Below the pieces are notes generated by a model. It was given only the letters and a program-made list of their open reading frames with translations. It was not told the origin of the DNA and did not search any database. From Mycobacterium bourgelatii (lineage in GTDB: Bacteria > Actinomycetota > Actinomycetes > Mycobacteriales > Mycobacteriaceae), in NCBI RefSeq assembly GCF_010723575.1, contig NZ_BLKZ01000001.1:4340001-4404000 (forward strand): 64,000 nucleotides of DNA, in the 5' to 3' direction. Below, one piece after another: positions 38,209 through 49,539 of the stretch. Position numbers and translations under genes: made by a program. The number at the start of each line of letters is the position of its first letter. The first letter of the stretch is position 1.

Positions 38209-39630
38209 TTAGGACTGGTAATGGGTATCCAACCCGTAGGGCAAGCCGCGTTTGCTCAGCCAAGCACGATGCTGCTGGCCTAGTGGGGTGATCGGCTCAG
38301 CGACCCCGTCCATGTCGTCGATGACCGAACGGGCGTAGCCAGTGGCTCCCAGTGCCGCGAGTATCGCGGTCACGCTCAGATGGATCCGGGAAGAGAAGAC
38401 AAAATCGTCGGGAATCGACATGCGACGAAATGGGTGGTTGGGCGAGCGGACATCGATCAAGGCGCCAATGGCGCGTCGTGCGGCCGTGTGAGTGTAGGTG
38501 ACTGGTTGCGGTGCAATGAACTCATAAACGAGCCCTGCCATCCACTCATATGCCTGCTCGGCGGTGACCGTGGAATCGCTGGCGATAAAGCCCATCTCCA
38601 CCAGGAGGGCACGCACGTCGTGCTTACGTCCGTCAATCGCCGCGCGAACATTCGCGACACGTCCATAGCGCTGCGATTCGGATAGGACTGTGACACAACC
38701 GAAGTCGACGAATCCGACCGTGCCGTCCACACCGAAGCAGTAGTTCGCCGGATGAGGATCGGCATGGAACAAATTCGCGTGCCGAAAGGAACCCAAAACG
38801 AACCGGAAGATCACCTCTGCCCAGGTGTTCTTCAGATTCGGGTCGGCCTCTTGAGCCGTGGCCCAATCCAACCCCTCCAGGTATGTCATGGTCAGTACCC
38901 GATCACCGGATGCCTCACCGATCACCTCTGGCACCCGAATGAACGGATGGCCGCGATAAAGCTCGCTAAACGCGGTGATGTTGGCGGCCTCGTGACGGTA
39001 ATCGGTCTCCTCGGCAATCCGCGCCGAAATCTCCCGCGTCGCGCGGCGTAGGTCAGGGTGCATTGCGGTACCCGCCGCGGCGGTCAAGAACCGAAAGAAC
39101 GTCACCAAAAGTTCGGCGTTTGCCAGGTCATCGCGGATCGCCCGGGCCACGCCGGGATACTGGATTTTGACCGCGACCTAGCGCCCGTCGTGCAAAACCC
39201 CGCGATGAACCTGCCCGATGGACGCGGCCGCCACCGGATCGTCGACGAACTGTGCGAACACCTCCCCGACTGGCCGGCCAAGGTCGGCATGCACCACCGC
39301 TTTGGCCAGCTCTGCATCCATTGGCGGCGCATCGGTTTGCAGCCGCGCCAACGCTTTCTGGTATGGCGCAAACCCGCCAGTACCTATCGACGCGGCATCC
39401 ACCATAGACAGCATCTGGCCGGCCTTCATGAAGACACCTTTGGAATGCCCCAACAGCTCCAGGTACCGCTCGGCAACCCGCTCATGGAAGCGCTCGACGG
39501 CGCCGGTATCGCCGGCCTTCTCCTGCACCCCGGCCACCAGCCGGCCCCCAGCCGTCCGCGCGGTGAACCCCACCCAGGGCAGGCCGCGCCGGATACGCCC
39601 GCAAGGGACCACAACGCGCCCGCCCGACAC
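38209..39630 (-). pseudogene. ABC1/UbiB-type kinase-like gene with an in-frame TAG
   Basis: One frame of 473 codons from GTG 39630 to 38209 is broken only by a TAG at 39180-39178. Upstream are the ABC1 signature segments KGVFMKAGQMLS and PVAAASIGQVHRGVLHDGR; after the stop comes VAVKIQYPGVARAI, so the stop replaces the Glu of the usual DGREVAVK. Downstream lie LYRGHPFIRVPEVI, LFHADPHPANY and FVDFGCV (metal-binding DFG). The length fits Rv0647c-type ABC1 proteins, linked to lipid or quinone metabolism. A single G-to-T change (GAG to TAG) would explain it. It is divergent from tetR. Confidence 0.85.
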
Positions 39631-39693
39631 GACGACATCCTATCGTCAGCTTTCCGCACCCCGACAAAGCCGCTAAAGTAGAAACTTATAGAT

Positions 39694-39708
39694 ACTAAGT
39701 GAGCGCTT
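39694..39708. promoter_or_regulatory. TetR operator candidate at its own gene
   Basis: ACTAAGTGAGCGCTT lies directly before the ribosome-binding site of tetR and contains AAGTG-AG-CGCTT, an imperfect inverted repeat. It matches 13 of 15 bases of the tandem sites at 24609-24644. A second inverted repeat, ACTTA-N7-TAAGT (39684-39700), overlaps it. Autoregulation of tetR and control of the divergent ABC1 gene would fit. Confidence 0.5.
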
Positions 39709-39719
39709 AGGAGTTGGCG

Positions 39720-40322
39720 TTGCAAGCAGTCCCGACGCGCGAGCGACTCGTCACCGAAGCGATGCGCCTCTTCGGCGAGCAGGGGTACCGCGCAACCAGC
39801 GTCGCCCAAATCGAGGCCGCTGCCGGCCTGGCATCAGGGTCAGGCGCCCTGTATCACCACTTCAAATCCAAAGAAGCGCTGCTTGACGCCGGGATCAACC
39901 GACAGTTGGACCGCCGCCGCGCCATGCAGGACATTCGCGCGCTGTTCGTGGGTCTCGGCGACCTTCACGCTGAACTCACCCTCCTAGCGCGCTACCTGCT
40001 CGCCGTGCTCGACGAAGAGTCGCAACTGCTCCAGATCGCATCCGCTCTCCCAACAGGCCGGCCACCTCGACTTGATGACGCCTACGCGGCATTGTTCGAA
40101 AGCCTCTACACCGAACTGGCGCAGTGGGCGAAGAGCTGGGTGCCGGAGATAACCGACCAGCAGAGCATGACCCTCGCAGTTGTCGCGGTCAATTCCTTAT
40201 TCGGCAACCGCGCGACCACCACCCTGCTGCACACGCCGGTAACAGACATGCCCGATGAGCAATACATCGCCGAGTGGACGGCCATGCTCGCCAACCGCAT
40301 TGAAGCGCTTCGCAAAAGCTGA
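39720..40322 (+). CDS. TetR family transcriptional regulator
   Basis: A 200-residue TetR protein. TTG 39720 is preferred because AGGAG is 6 bases upstream; TTG 39714 is also in frame. The helix-turn-helix is textbook: EAMRLFGEQGYRATSVAQIEA and GLASGSGALYHHFKSKEALL. The C-terminal half is an all-helical ligand-binding domain with no motif that tells the ligand. It is divergent from the ABC1 gene (89 bases between starts), the usual layout for a regulator and its target. The decayed copy at 37925 shows it was once duplicated. Confidence 0.9.
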   Translation: MQAVPTRERLVTEAMRLFGEQGYRATSVAQIEAAAGLASGSGALYHHFKSKEALLDAGINRQLDRRRAMQDIRALFVGLGDLHAELTLLARYLLAVLDEESQLLQIASALPTGRPPRLDDAYAALFESLYTELAQWAKSWVPEITDQQSMTLAVVAVNSLFGNRATTTLLHTPVTDMPDEQYIAEWTAMLANRIEALRKS

Positions 40323-40347
40323 ATGAACGCGCACTGCGTTCCAAAAC

Positions 40348-41472
40348 TCAATGACTGATACTCGCCGTGACCGCGACGAGATCGTCGGCGTGCACCGCGG
40401 GGCGGCGTAAGTCACCGGGCAACTCCGACGTGGACCGGCCGATCATGGTCACGAGTTCGGTTGCGTCATAAGCAACTACGCCACGCGCCACGACGGTGTC
40501 GTCGGCTCCGCGTAGCTCGACGACGTCGCCGGCGTAGAACCGCCCCGACACAGCGGTGATCCCAGCGGCCAGCAATGATCGCCGGTGCCCGAGTACTGCG
40601 CGCACCGCACCGTCGTCGAGAGTGAGTGAACCGGCGGCGTCGGCGGCATGCCGTAGCCAGAACCGACGCGCCGACATCCGTTCCGGCCGAGCGGCGAACA
40701 CGGTGCCCACCGAGGCATCGCTCAACGCGGTCGCGGCGTCCGTGGCTGGGGCCAGCAGCACGGGTACCCCCGCATCGGCGGCCAGCAGCGCTGACGACAC
40801 CTTCGACTGCATGCCCCCGGTACCAAGATGACTGCTCTGGCCGGCAACCACGCCCTGCAGGTCGCCGGGTCCCGAAACCTCCGAGATGAACCGGGCTCCT
40901 GGGTTTTTGCGCGGATCGGCCTCGTACAGCCCGTCGATGTCCGACAGCAGAATCAGGGCGTCAGCGCCGACCAGATGCGCCACAAGCGCCGAGAGTCGAT
41001 CGTTGTCACCGAAGCGAATTTCGTTGGTAGCCACCGTGTCGTTCTCGTTCACGATCGCCACCGCATGCAGCGACCGCAACCGGTCCAGGGTGCGCTGGGC
41101 GTTGGTGTGCTGCACCCGCATCGAGATGTCGTGGGCGCTGAGCAGGACCTGCCCGACGGTGCGGTTGTACCGCGCGAACGCGGCGCTCCAGGAATTCACC
41201 AGTGCCACTTGCCCGACGCTGGCGGCGGCCTGTTTGGTAGCTAAATCCTTTGGGCGACGGGGCAATCCGAGCGGCTCGAGGCCCGCAGCAATGGCGCCCG
41301 AGGACACGATGACGACGTCGGAACCCGCCTTCATCCGGGCCTCGATCGCATCGGCGAGTTCGGCCAGGCGACTGGTATCGAACATCCCGGTAGGCGTGGT
41401 GAGCGCGGTCGTCCCGACCTTGACGACGAGACTGCGCGCGGTCCGGACGGCCTCGCGGTGCGGACTCGTCAT
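40348..41472 (-). CDS. proB: Glutamate 5-kinase
   Basis: A 374-residue ProB: amino-acid kinase domain (VVKVGTTALT at the N-terminus, VIVSSGAIAAGL, NENDTVAT, GTGGMQSKVSSA) followed by a PUA domain (from ~285: GSLTLDDGAVRAV, GDVVELRG). It phosphorylates glutamate in the first step of proline synthesis. Its start overlaps the obg stop as ATGA. It ends the rplU-rpmA-obg-proB operon and converges with tetR, leaving 25 bases. Confidence 0.96.
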   Translation of the reverse strand: MTSPHREAVRTARSLVVKVGTTALTTPTGMFDTSRLAELADAIEARMKAGSDVVIVSSGAIAAGLEPLGLPRRPKDLATKQAAASVGQVALVNSWSAAFARYNRTVGQVLLSAHDISMRVQHTNAQRTLDRLRSLHAVAIVNENDTVATNEIRFGDNDRLSALVAHLVGADALILLSDIDGLYEADPRKNPGARFISEVSGPGDLQGVVAGQSSHLGTGGMQSKVSSALLAADAGVPVLLAPATDAATALSDASVGTVFAARPERMSARRFWLRHAADAAGSLTLDDGAVRAVLGHRRSLLAAGITAVSGRFYAGDVVELRGADDTVVARGVVAYDATELVTMIGRSTSELPGDLRRPAVHADDLVAVTASISH

Positions 41473-42923
41473 GTGGTCGGGCCGTCTTCGGGAGCGGGTT
41501 CACGGCGCCGCCGCCGGGCGGCCTTACGCTCGTCCGCGCTGGGCCGATCGCTGCGCTCCAGCCGCACATCGGTGCCCCGGCCGGTCAGCGGAACCTGAAC
41601 TCCCGCAGGAGTTTGCGGCTCCCAATCGAAGGTCATATCGCCGATGGTCACCGCGCAGCCGGGCTGCGCCCCGAGGCGCAGCAGTTCGTCCTCGACGCCC
41701 AGCCGCGCCAGCCGGTCCGCGAGATAGCCGACGGCCTCGTCGTTGTCGAAGTTGGTCTGGCCAACCCAGCGTTCGGGTCGCGCGCCGGTGACGACGAACC
41801 CTCCGGAGCCATCGGGTCGCACCGAGAACCCACTGTCGTCGACGGGCACCGGTCGGATCACCGGGCGCCGCGGGACCGAGGGCGGCCGCGCCGCGTTGTA
41901 CTCCGAGACCATCTGCCAGAGCCCAAAGATCAACGGCTGCAAGCCTTCGTGCGTCACCGTCGACACCAAGTACACCGGCCAACCACGCTCGGCGATCTCG
42001 TCACGGACGAACTCGGCGAGCTCGCGGGCTTCGGGAACGTCAATCTTGTTGAGCACCACCGCCCGCGGCCGCTCGGTCAGGTCGCCCAGCACCGCGTCGC
42101 CCTGCAGCGTGGGCGTGTATGCCGCGAGTTCTTCCTCCAGCGCGTCGATGTCAGAGATGGGATCGCGACCGGGCTCGGCGGTCGCGCAGTCCACCACGTG
42201 CACCAGCACGGCGCAGCGTTCGATGTGGCGTAAGAAGTCCAGTCCCAGCCCGCGGCCCTGCGACGCGCCGGGAATCAGTCCGGGCACGTCGGCCACGGTG
42301 AAGGCGTGCTCTCCCGCGGACACCACACCCAGGTTGGGCACCAGGGTGGTGAACGGGTAGTCGGCGATCTTCGGTTTAGCCGCCGAGATCACCGACACCA
42401 GTGAGGATTTTCCAGCCGAGGGGAATCCGACCAGGCCCACGTCGGCGACGGTCTTGAGCTCCAGGGTGAGGTCATGCTCCTGGCCGGGTTCGCCGAGCAG
42501 CGCGAAGCCGGGTGCCTTGCGGGCACGGGAGGCCAGCGCGGCGTTTCCCAACCCGCCGCGGCCGCCGGCGGCGGCTTCGAAACGGGTTCCCGCGCCGACC
42601 AGGTCGGCCAGCAGCCGACCGTTCTCGTCCAGCACGACAGTGCCGTCGGGGACCTTCACTTCCAGGTCGGCACCGGCGGCGCCGTCGCGGTTGTTGCCCA
42701 TCCCCTGTTTGCCCGACGGCGCGGTGATGTGGGGCCGGAAATGGAAGTCGAGCAGGGTGTGCACCTGCGGGTCGACGACGAAGATGATGCTGCCGCCACG
42801 TCCACCGTTGCCACCGTCGGGGCCGCCGAGCGGCTTGAACTTCTCCCGGTGCACCGAAGCGCAGCCGTTACCGCCAGAGCCCGCTCGAGTGTGGATGACG
42901 ACCCGATCAACGAACCGAGGCAT
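41469..42923 (-). CDS. obg: Obg GTPase (CgtA)
   Basis: A 484-residue Obg, start MPRFVDRVVIH at 42923. The N-terminal glycine-rich Obg fold (GSGGNGCAS, GGPDGGNGGRGG) is followed by the G domain (GFPSAGKSS for the P-loop, DVPGLIPGASQG for switch II, NKID for G4) and an OCT-type C-terminal domain, then a basic tail (ERKAARRRRREP). Obg is an essential ribosome-assembly and stress GTPase. It sits between rpmA (50 bases upstream) and proB. Confidence 0.96.
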   Translation of the reverse strand: MPRFVDRVVIHTRAGSGGNGCASVHREKFKPLGGPDGGNGGRGGSIIFVVDPQVHTLLDFHFRPHITAPSGKQGMGNNRDGAAGADLEVKVPDGTVVLDENGRLLADLVGAGTRFEAAAGGRGGLGNAALASRARKAPGFALLGEPGQEHDLTLELKTVADVGLVGFPSAGKSSLVSVISAAKPKIADYPFTTLVPNLGVVSAGEHAFTVADVPGLIPGASQGRGLGLDFLRHIERCAVLVHVVDCATAEPGRDPISDIDALEEELAAYTPTLQGDAVLGDLTERPRAVVLNKIDVPEARELAEFVRDEIAERGWPVYLVSTVTHEGLQPLIFGLWQMVSEYNAARPPSVPRRPVIRPVPVDDSGFSVRPDGSGGFVVTGARPERWVGQTNFDNDEAVGYLADRLARLGVEDELLRLGAQPGCAVTIGDMTFDWEPQTPAGVQVPLTGRGTDVRLERSDRPSADERKAARRRRREPAPEDGPTT

Positions 42924-42973
42924 CGAGGTTCCTCTCAATCCCCGCGCGCAGCACGTGCGCGCCGGGGCCGCGG

Positions 42974-43234
42974 TCAGTCGGTGGTGGGCCCGACGATGCT
43001 CACGGTCTTGCGTCCGCCCTTGACGCCGAACTGGACCGCGCCCGCGGCCTTGGCGAACAGCGTGTCATCACCGCCGCGACCGACGTTGACGCCCGGGTGG
43101 AACTTGGTGCCACGCTGGCGGACCAGGATCTCGCCGGCCTTGACGACCTGACCGCCGAATCGCTTCACGCCCAGGCGCTGAGCGGCGGAATCACGACCGT
43201 TGCGCGAACTGGACGCGCCTTTCTTGTGTGCCAT
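42974..43234 (-). CDS. rpmA: 50S ribosomal protein bL27
   Basis: An 86-residue bL27: MAHKKGASSSRNGRDSAAQR at the start, then KRFGGQVVKAGEILVRQRG and the conserved PGVNVGRGGDDTLFA. The unprocessed N-terminus without a Firmicutes-type leader peptide is normal for mycobacteria. It follows rplU by 14 bases. Confidence 0.98.
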   Translation of the reverse strand: MAHKKGASSSRNGRDSAAQRLGVKRFGGQVVKAGEILVRQRGTKFHPGVNVGRGGDDTLFAKAAGAVQFGVKGGRKTVSIVGPTTD

Positions 43235-43248
43235 GTCTGTCGCCTCTA

Positions 43249-43560
43249 CTACTTGATGCCGGTGACCTTGAGCACCGTCAGCTGCTGACGGTGGCCCTGC
43301 CGCTTGTGGTAGCCGGTCTTGTTCTTGAACTTGTGGATCCGAATCTTCGGGCCCTTGGTGTGCTCGAGCACCTCGCCGGTGACGGCGACCTTGGCCAACG
43401 CGTCGGCGTCGGTGGTGACCTTGGCGCCGTCGACCACCAGAGCGACCGGCAGCGACACATTGGCGCCGGGCTCGGATTCGAGCTTCTCGACCTTGACCAC
43501 GTCTCCGACGGCGACTTTGTACTGCTTACCGCCGGTCTTGACGATTGCGTAGGTCGCCAT
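43249..43560 (-). CDS. rplU: 50S ribosomal protein bL21
   Basis: A 103-residue bL21, start MATYAIVKTGGKQYKV at 43560. The frame is open further upstream but bL21 always begins here. The C-terminus KNKTGYHKRQGHRQ is the family signature that binds 23S rRNA. First gene of the operon with rpmA, obg and proB. Confidence 0.98.
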   Translation of the reverse strand: MATYAIVKTGGKQYKVAVGDVVKVEKLESEPGANVSLPVALVVDGAKVTTDADALAKVAVTGEVLEHTKGPKIRIHKFKNKTGYHKRQGHRQQLTVLKVTGIK

Positions 43561-43699
43561 CGTTGCTCCTGCCTTCGTAGTGCTCAGTCGATACTCGCCG
43601 CGCGGCGCGCGAGTCACCGACAATGCGCGTAGTGGGTCTTGGTGCGCGGGCCTCTGCCAGCCCGCTGTCGTCGGCTGGTCGCCTGACGACAACTGTCCA

Positions 43700-43729
43700 A
43701 GGGTACGTGACCAGCGGCTACAGGGTCAA
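43700..43729 (-). promoter_or_regulatory. SigA-like promoter for rplU-rpmA-obg-proB
   Basis: On the minus strand TTGACC (43729-43724) and TACCCT (43705-43700) are 18 bases apart, ~140 bases before the rplU start. That leaves a leader of about 130 bases. Confidence 0.45.
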
Positions 43730-43740
43730 ACCGGCCCCGA

Positions 43741-46782
<3,042 letters not shown>

Positions 46783-47245
46783 GTATTCTCCTCAAGCCCC
46801 CGGGCGCGTCTCGTTCGACGCGGCCACGCGAGGGCTTCGCTATGGGTCCGGGTCACTTCTCCCGGACTTGTAATGGTCTCGCTCCGAGCGACTCAAGGCG
46901 AACCCACTCGGCGCCGTGCTGAATGACGGCCTGACATGCCGCGTCGCACCGTGGGATGCCCGATGGTCGCGCTTGTCGAAGTCTTCATTCGGGTGTCTGA
47001 CGCCGGTCCGACGACGTTCACCCGCAGCCAGTATCCCATATCACTGATCGGGCTCACTCGCACCTGGAACCGGGGCCCCGCCGGACGGGTCACCTCTCTA
47101 CCGCGAGGCCCCATCGCGAGCAGACACAAACTCGCATTAAAACCGCCTGTTTTGTACAAGTTTGCGTCTGCTCAGCGGCGCTACTACCGACAAAAAAGCG
47201 CCCACAGACCTTGGTCTGCGGACGCTTTTTCCGTCTGCTGCGGCG
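46783..47245. other. Gap between ndk and rne
   Basis: 463 bases with no gene I can support. It holds the ndk terminator (47192-47230) and must hold the rne promoter and a leader of up to ~400 bases, which fits the long rne leaders known in mycobacteria. I cannot place the -10 with confidence. Confidence 0.5.
47192..47230 (-). terminator. Intrinsic terminator of ndk
   Basis: Arms 47192-47210 and 47213-47230 pair over ~18 bases with two mismatched or G-U positions; the minus-strand RNA ends in a run of six U. It begins 16 bases after the ndk stop. The A and T runs on both sides make it symmetric, so it could also work for plus-strand transcripts. Confidence 0.85.
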
Positions 47246-47656
47246 TTAGATGCCGGGGAACCAGAGCTCGATCTCGCGCTGGGCGGATTCGGGCGAATCG
47301 GACCCGTGCACCAGGTTGAACTGGGTTTCCAGGCCGAAATCACCCCGGATGGTTCCCGGCGTGGCCTTCTCCACGGGGTCGGTGCCGCCGGCGAGCTGCC
47401 GAAACGCCGAAATCGCCCGGGGGCCGACAATCACGGCCGCCACCACCGGTCCCGACGTGATGAACTCCAGCAACGACCCGAAGAACGGCTTGCCGTCGTG
47501 TTCGGCGTAATGCTTCCTGGCCAGCTCATCACTGACGGTCCTGAGCTCCAGCGCCGCGATGGTGAGGCCTTTGCGTTCGATGCGGCTGAGCACTTCGCCG
47601 ATCAACTTGCGTTCCACGCCATCCGGCTTGATCAATACGAGGGTCCGTTCGGTCAC
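47246..47656 (-). CDS. ndk: Nucleoside diphosphate kinase
   Basis: A 136-residue Ndk, the same length as M. tuberculosis NdkA. The start GTG 47656 gives VTERTLVLIKPDG; a TTG three codons earlier is less likely. The active-site His is in FNLVHGSDSPESA, and KPFFGSLLEFITSGP is conserved. It balances NTP pools by phosphate transfer. It follows the DUF4233 gene by 72 bases and ends at a strong terminator. Confidence 0.96.
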   Translation of the reverse strand: MTERTLVLIKPDGVERKLIGEVLSRIERKGLTIAALELRTVSDELARKHYAEHDGKPFFGSLLEFITSGPVVAAVIVGPRAISAFRQLAGGTDPVEKATPGTIRGDFGLETQFNLVHGSDSPESAQREIELWFPGI

Positions 47657-47728
47657 GGTGGACAAGAGTAGAGGTCCCCACGGCGCACCGTCGACGGCAG
47701 CCCAAGCTCAGGGCGGACCGAAACGAGC

Positions 47729-48109
47729 TCAGGGCTGCTGACGTCGGAGGACTTCGGAGCGGAAATAGGCGATCAGCGCCCATACCCCGGCGAAGAGCAC
47801 GCCGATGAAGCCCACCCCCGGATACACGAGAAAGCCGGCGATAACGACCAGCTGAACGGCCAGGTCGACCCAGATGGCCCAGGGCCTGCCTTGCAGCCCG
47901 GCAAGCGCGACCAGCAATACCGCCAGACCGATCAAGTAGCCCAGCGACGTCGCGGTGAGCCCTCCCCCGACCGCGCCCACCACGGGAATCGCCAGTAGCA
48001 CGACGATTGCCTCCAGGAGCAGCGTGGCGGCCAGCACCCCGCGGAAGCTCTTCCAGGGATCGGGAGAACCAGAGGGGTCAGACGGACCGTGCGCTTCCTG
48101 CTCGGTCAT
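47729..48109 (-). CDS. DUF4233 integral membrane protein (Rv2446c type)
   Basis: A 126-residue protein with a polar N-terminus (~25 residues) and four hydrophobic helices (AATLLLEAIVVLLAIPVV; LGYLIGLAVLLVALAG; WVDLAVQLVVIAGFLV; FIGVLFAGVWALIAYF). The family is conserved beside folC in actinobacteria; function unknown. It overlaps folC by 4 bases, so it is co-translated with it. Confidence 0.9.
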   Translation of the reverse strand: MTEQEAHGPSDPSGSPDPWKSFRGVLAATLLLEAIVVLLAIPVVGAVGGGLTATSLGYLIGLAVLLVALAGLQGRPWAIWVDLAVQLVVIAGFLVYPGVGFIGVLFAGVWALIAYFRSEVLRRQQP

Positions 48110-49539
48110 TCCGGATCACGACCAAACAGAGTCCGCGCGGCGCCGGCGGTGACCACCGAACCGGTGATGACGATCCCGGTGCCCGACGCCACGCCGGCGT
48201 CTTCGGCGGTGGCGTCGTCCACCAGGGCGGTGGCGGCATCGATGGCGTCACGCAGGTTGGCGGCGGTGATCACCCGGTCGGGCCCGAATCGCTCCTGCGC
48301 GACCAGCGCCAGGGTTTCGACGTCCAATGCCCGCGGTGACCCGTTGTGCGTGACGACGACGGAATCGAACACCGGCTCCAGCGCGGCCAGGATGCCGTTC
48401 ACGTCCTTGTCGGCCAGCACGCTGACCACCCCAACCAGCATCCGGAAATCGAACTCGTCGGCCAAAGTCTGCGCCAGCGCGGCCGCCCCGGCCGGATTGT
48501 GCGCGGCGTCGATGAACACCGTCGGGGCGCTGCGCATGCGCTCCAATCGCCCGGGGCTGGTGACGGCGGCGAAACCAGCGCGCACCGCGTCGACGTCGAG
48601 TTGACGCTGGGCGCCGGCGCCGAAGAACGCCTCGACCGCGGCCAAGGCGAGCGCCGCGTTGTGTGCCTGGTGCTCGCCGTGCAGGGGGAGGTAGATGTCG
48701 GAGTACACGCCGCCGAGGCCCTGTAGTTCCAGCATCTGCCCGCCGATGGCGACTTGCCGGCTCAACACAGCGAACTCGGAATCCTCCCGCGCAACCGCCG
48801 CGTCCGCGCGCACCGAGGCAGCCAGCAGGGCCTCCATTGCGGCCGGCGTTTGCCGAGCGATGACAGCAACGGTGTCCGGCGAACCGTCCGGCGCCTGCTG
48901 GATGATGCCCGCCTTCTCGCGGGCGATGCCCTCGATTTCGCTACCGAGGTACTCGACGTGATCGACGCTGATCGGGGTGATGACCGTCACCGGGGCATTG
49001 ATCACGTTGGTGGCGTCCCACCGACCGCCGAGGCCCACCTCGACCACGGCGACGTCGACGGGAGCATCGGCGAATGCCGCGAACGCCATCGCGGTGAGCA
49101 CTTCGAACTTGCTCATCGCCGGCCCTCCGGCCGCCTGCGATTGCTGGTCGACCAGCTGCACAAAGGGTTCGATATCCCGATACGCCGCGACGTATTGCGC
49201 TGGGCTGACGGGTTTGCCGTCGATCGAGATCCGTTCCACGGCCGACTGCAGGTGCGGGCTGGTGGTCCGGCCGGTGCGTTGATGCAGCGCGGTGACCAAC
49301 GCGTCCACCATCCGCGCCACCGACGTCTTGCCGTTGGTACCCGCGATGTGGATCGAGGGGTAGCTGAGTTGCGGTGACCCCAACAGGTCCAGCAGCGCGC
49401 TGATGCGGGTCAGGCTCGGTTCGATCTTGGTCTCGGGCCAGCGCTGGTCCAGCAGGTGTTCAACCTGCAACAGGGAAGCGATCTCGTCCGGCGTCGGAGC
49501 CACCGTGGTGGCCGGCCAGTCCTGCGAATCGGAACTCAT
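48106..49539 (-). CDS. folC: Folylpolyglutamate synthase / dihydrofolate synthase
   Basis: A 477-residue FolC of the Mur ligase fold. The ATP loop is HIAGTNGKTSVARM, then TSPHLQSAVERI, the carbamylated-Lys region GLGGRWDATNV, SVDHVEYLGS and the C-terminal IDAAHNPAGAAAL. It adds glutamate to folates. Start overlaps the valS stop by 4 bases, and its stop overlaps DUF4233. An operon valS-folC-DUF4233-(ndk) is clear. Confidence 0.96.
   Translation of the reverse strand: MSSDSQDWPATTVAPTPDEIASLLQVEHLLDQRWPETKIEPSLTRISALLDLLGSPQLSYPSIHIAGTNGKTSVARMVDALVTALHQRTGRTTSPHLQSAVERISIDGKPVSPAQYVAAYRDIEPFVQLVDQQSQAAGGPAMSKFEVLTAMAFAAFADAPVDVAVVEVGLGGRWDATNVINAPVTVITPISVDHVEYLGSEIEGIAREKAGIIQQAPDGSPDTVAVIARQTPAAMEALLAASVRADAAVAREDSEFAVLSRQVAIGGQMLELQGLGGVYSDIYLPLHGEHQAHNAALALAAVEAFFGAGAQRQLDVDAVRAGFAAVTSPGRLERMRSAPTVFIDAAHNPAGAAALAQTLADEFDFRMLVGVVSVLADKDVNGILAALEPVFDSVVVTHNGSPRALDVETLALVAQERFGPDRVITAANLRDAIDAATALVDDATAEDAGVASGTGIVITGSVVTAGAARTLFGRDPE

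Noticed and set aside
43561..43740. A dctA-type transporter gene between rplU and rne
   Set aside because: Only 180 bases separate the two genes; it is absent here.
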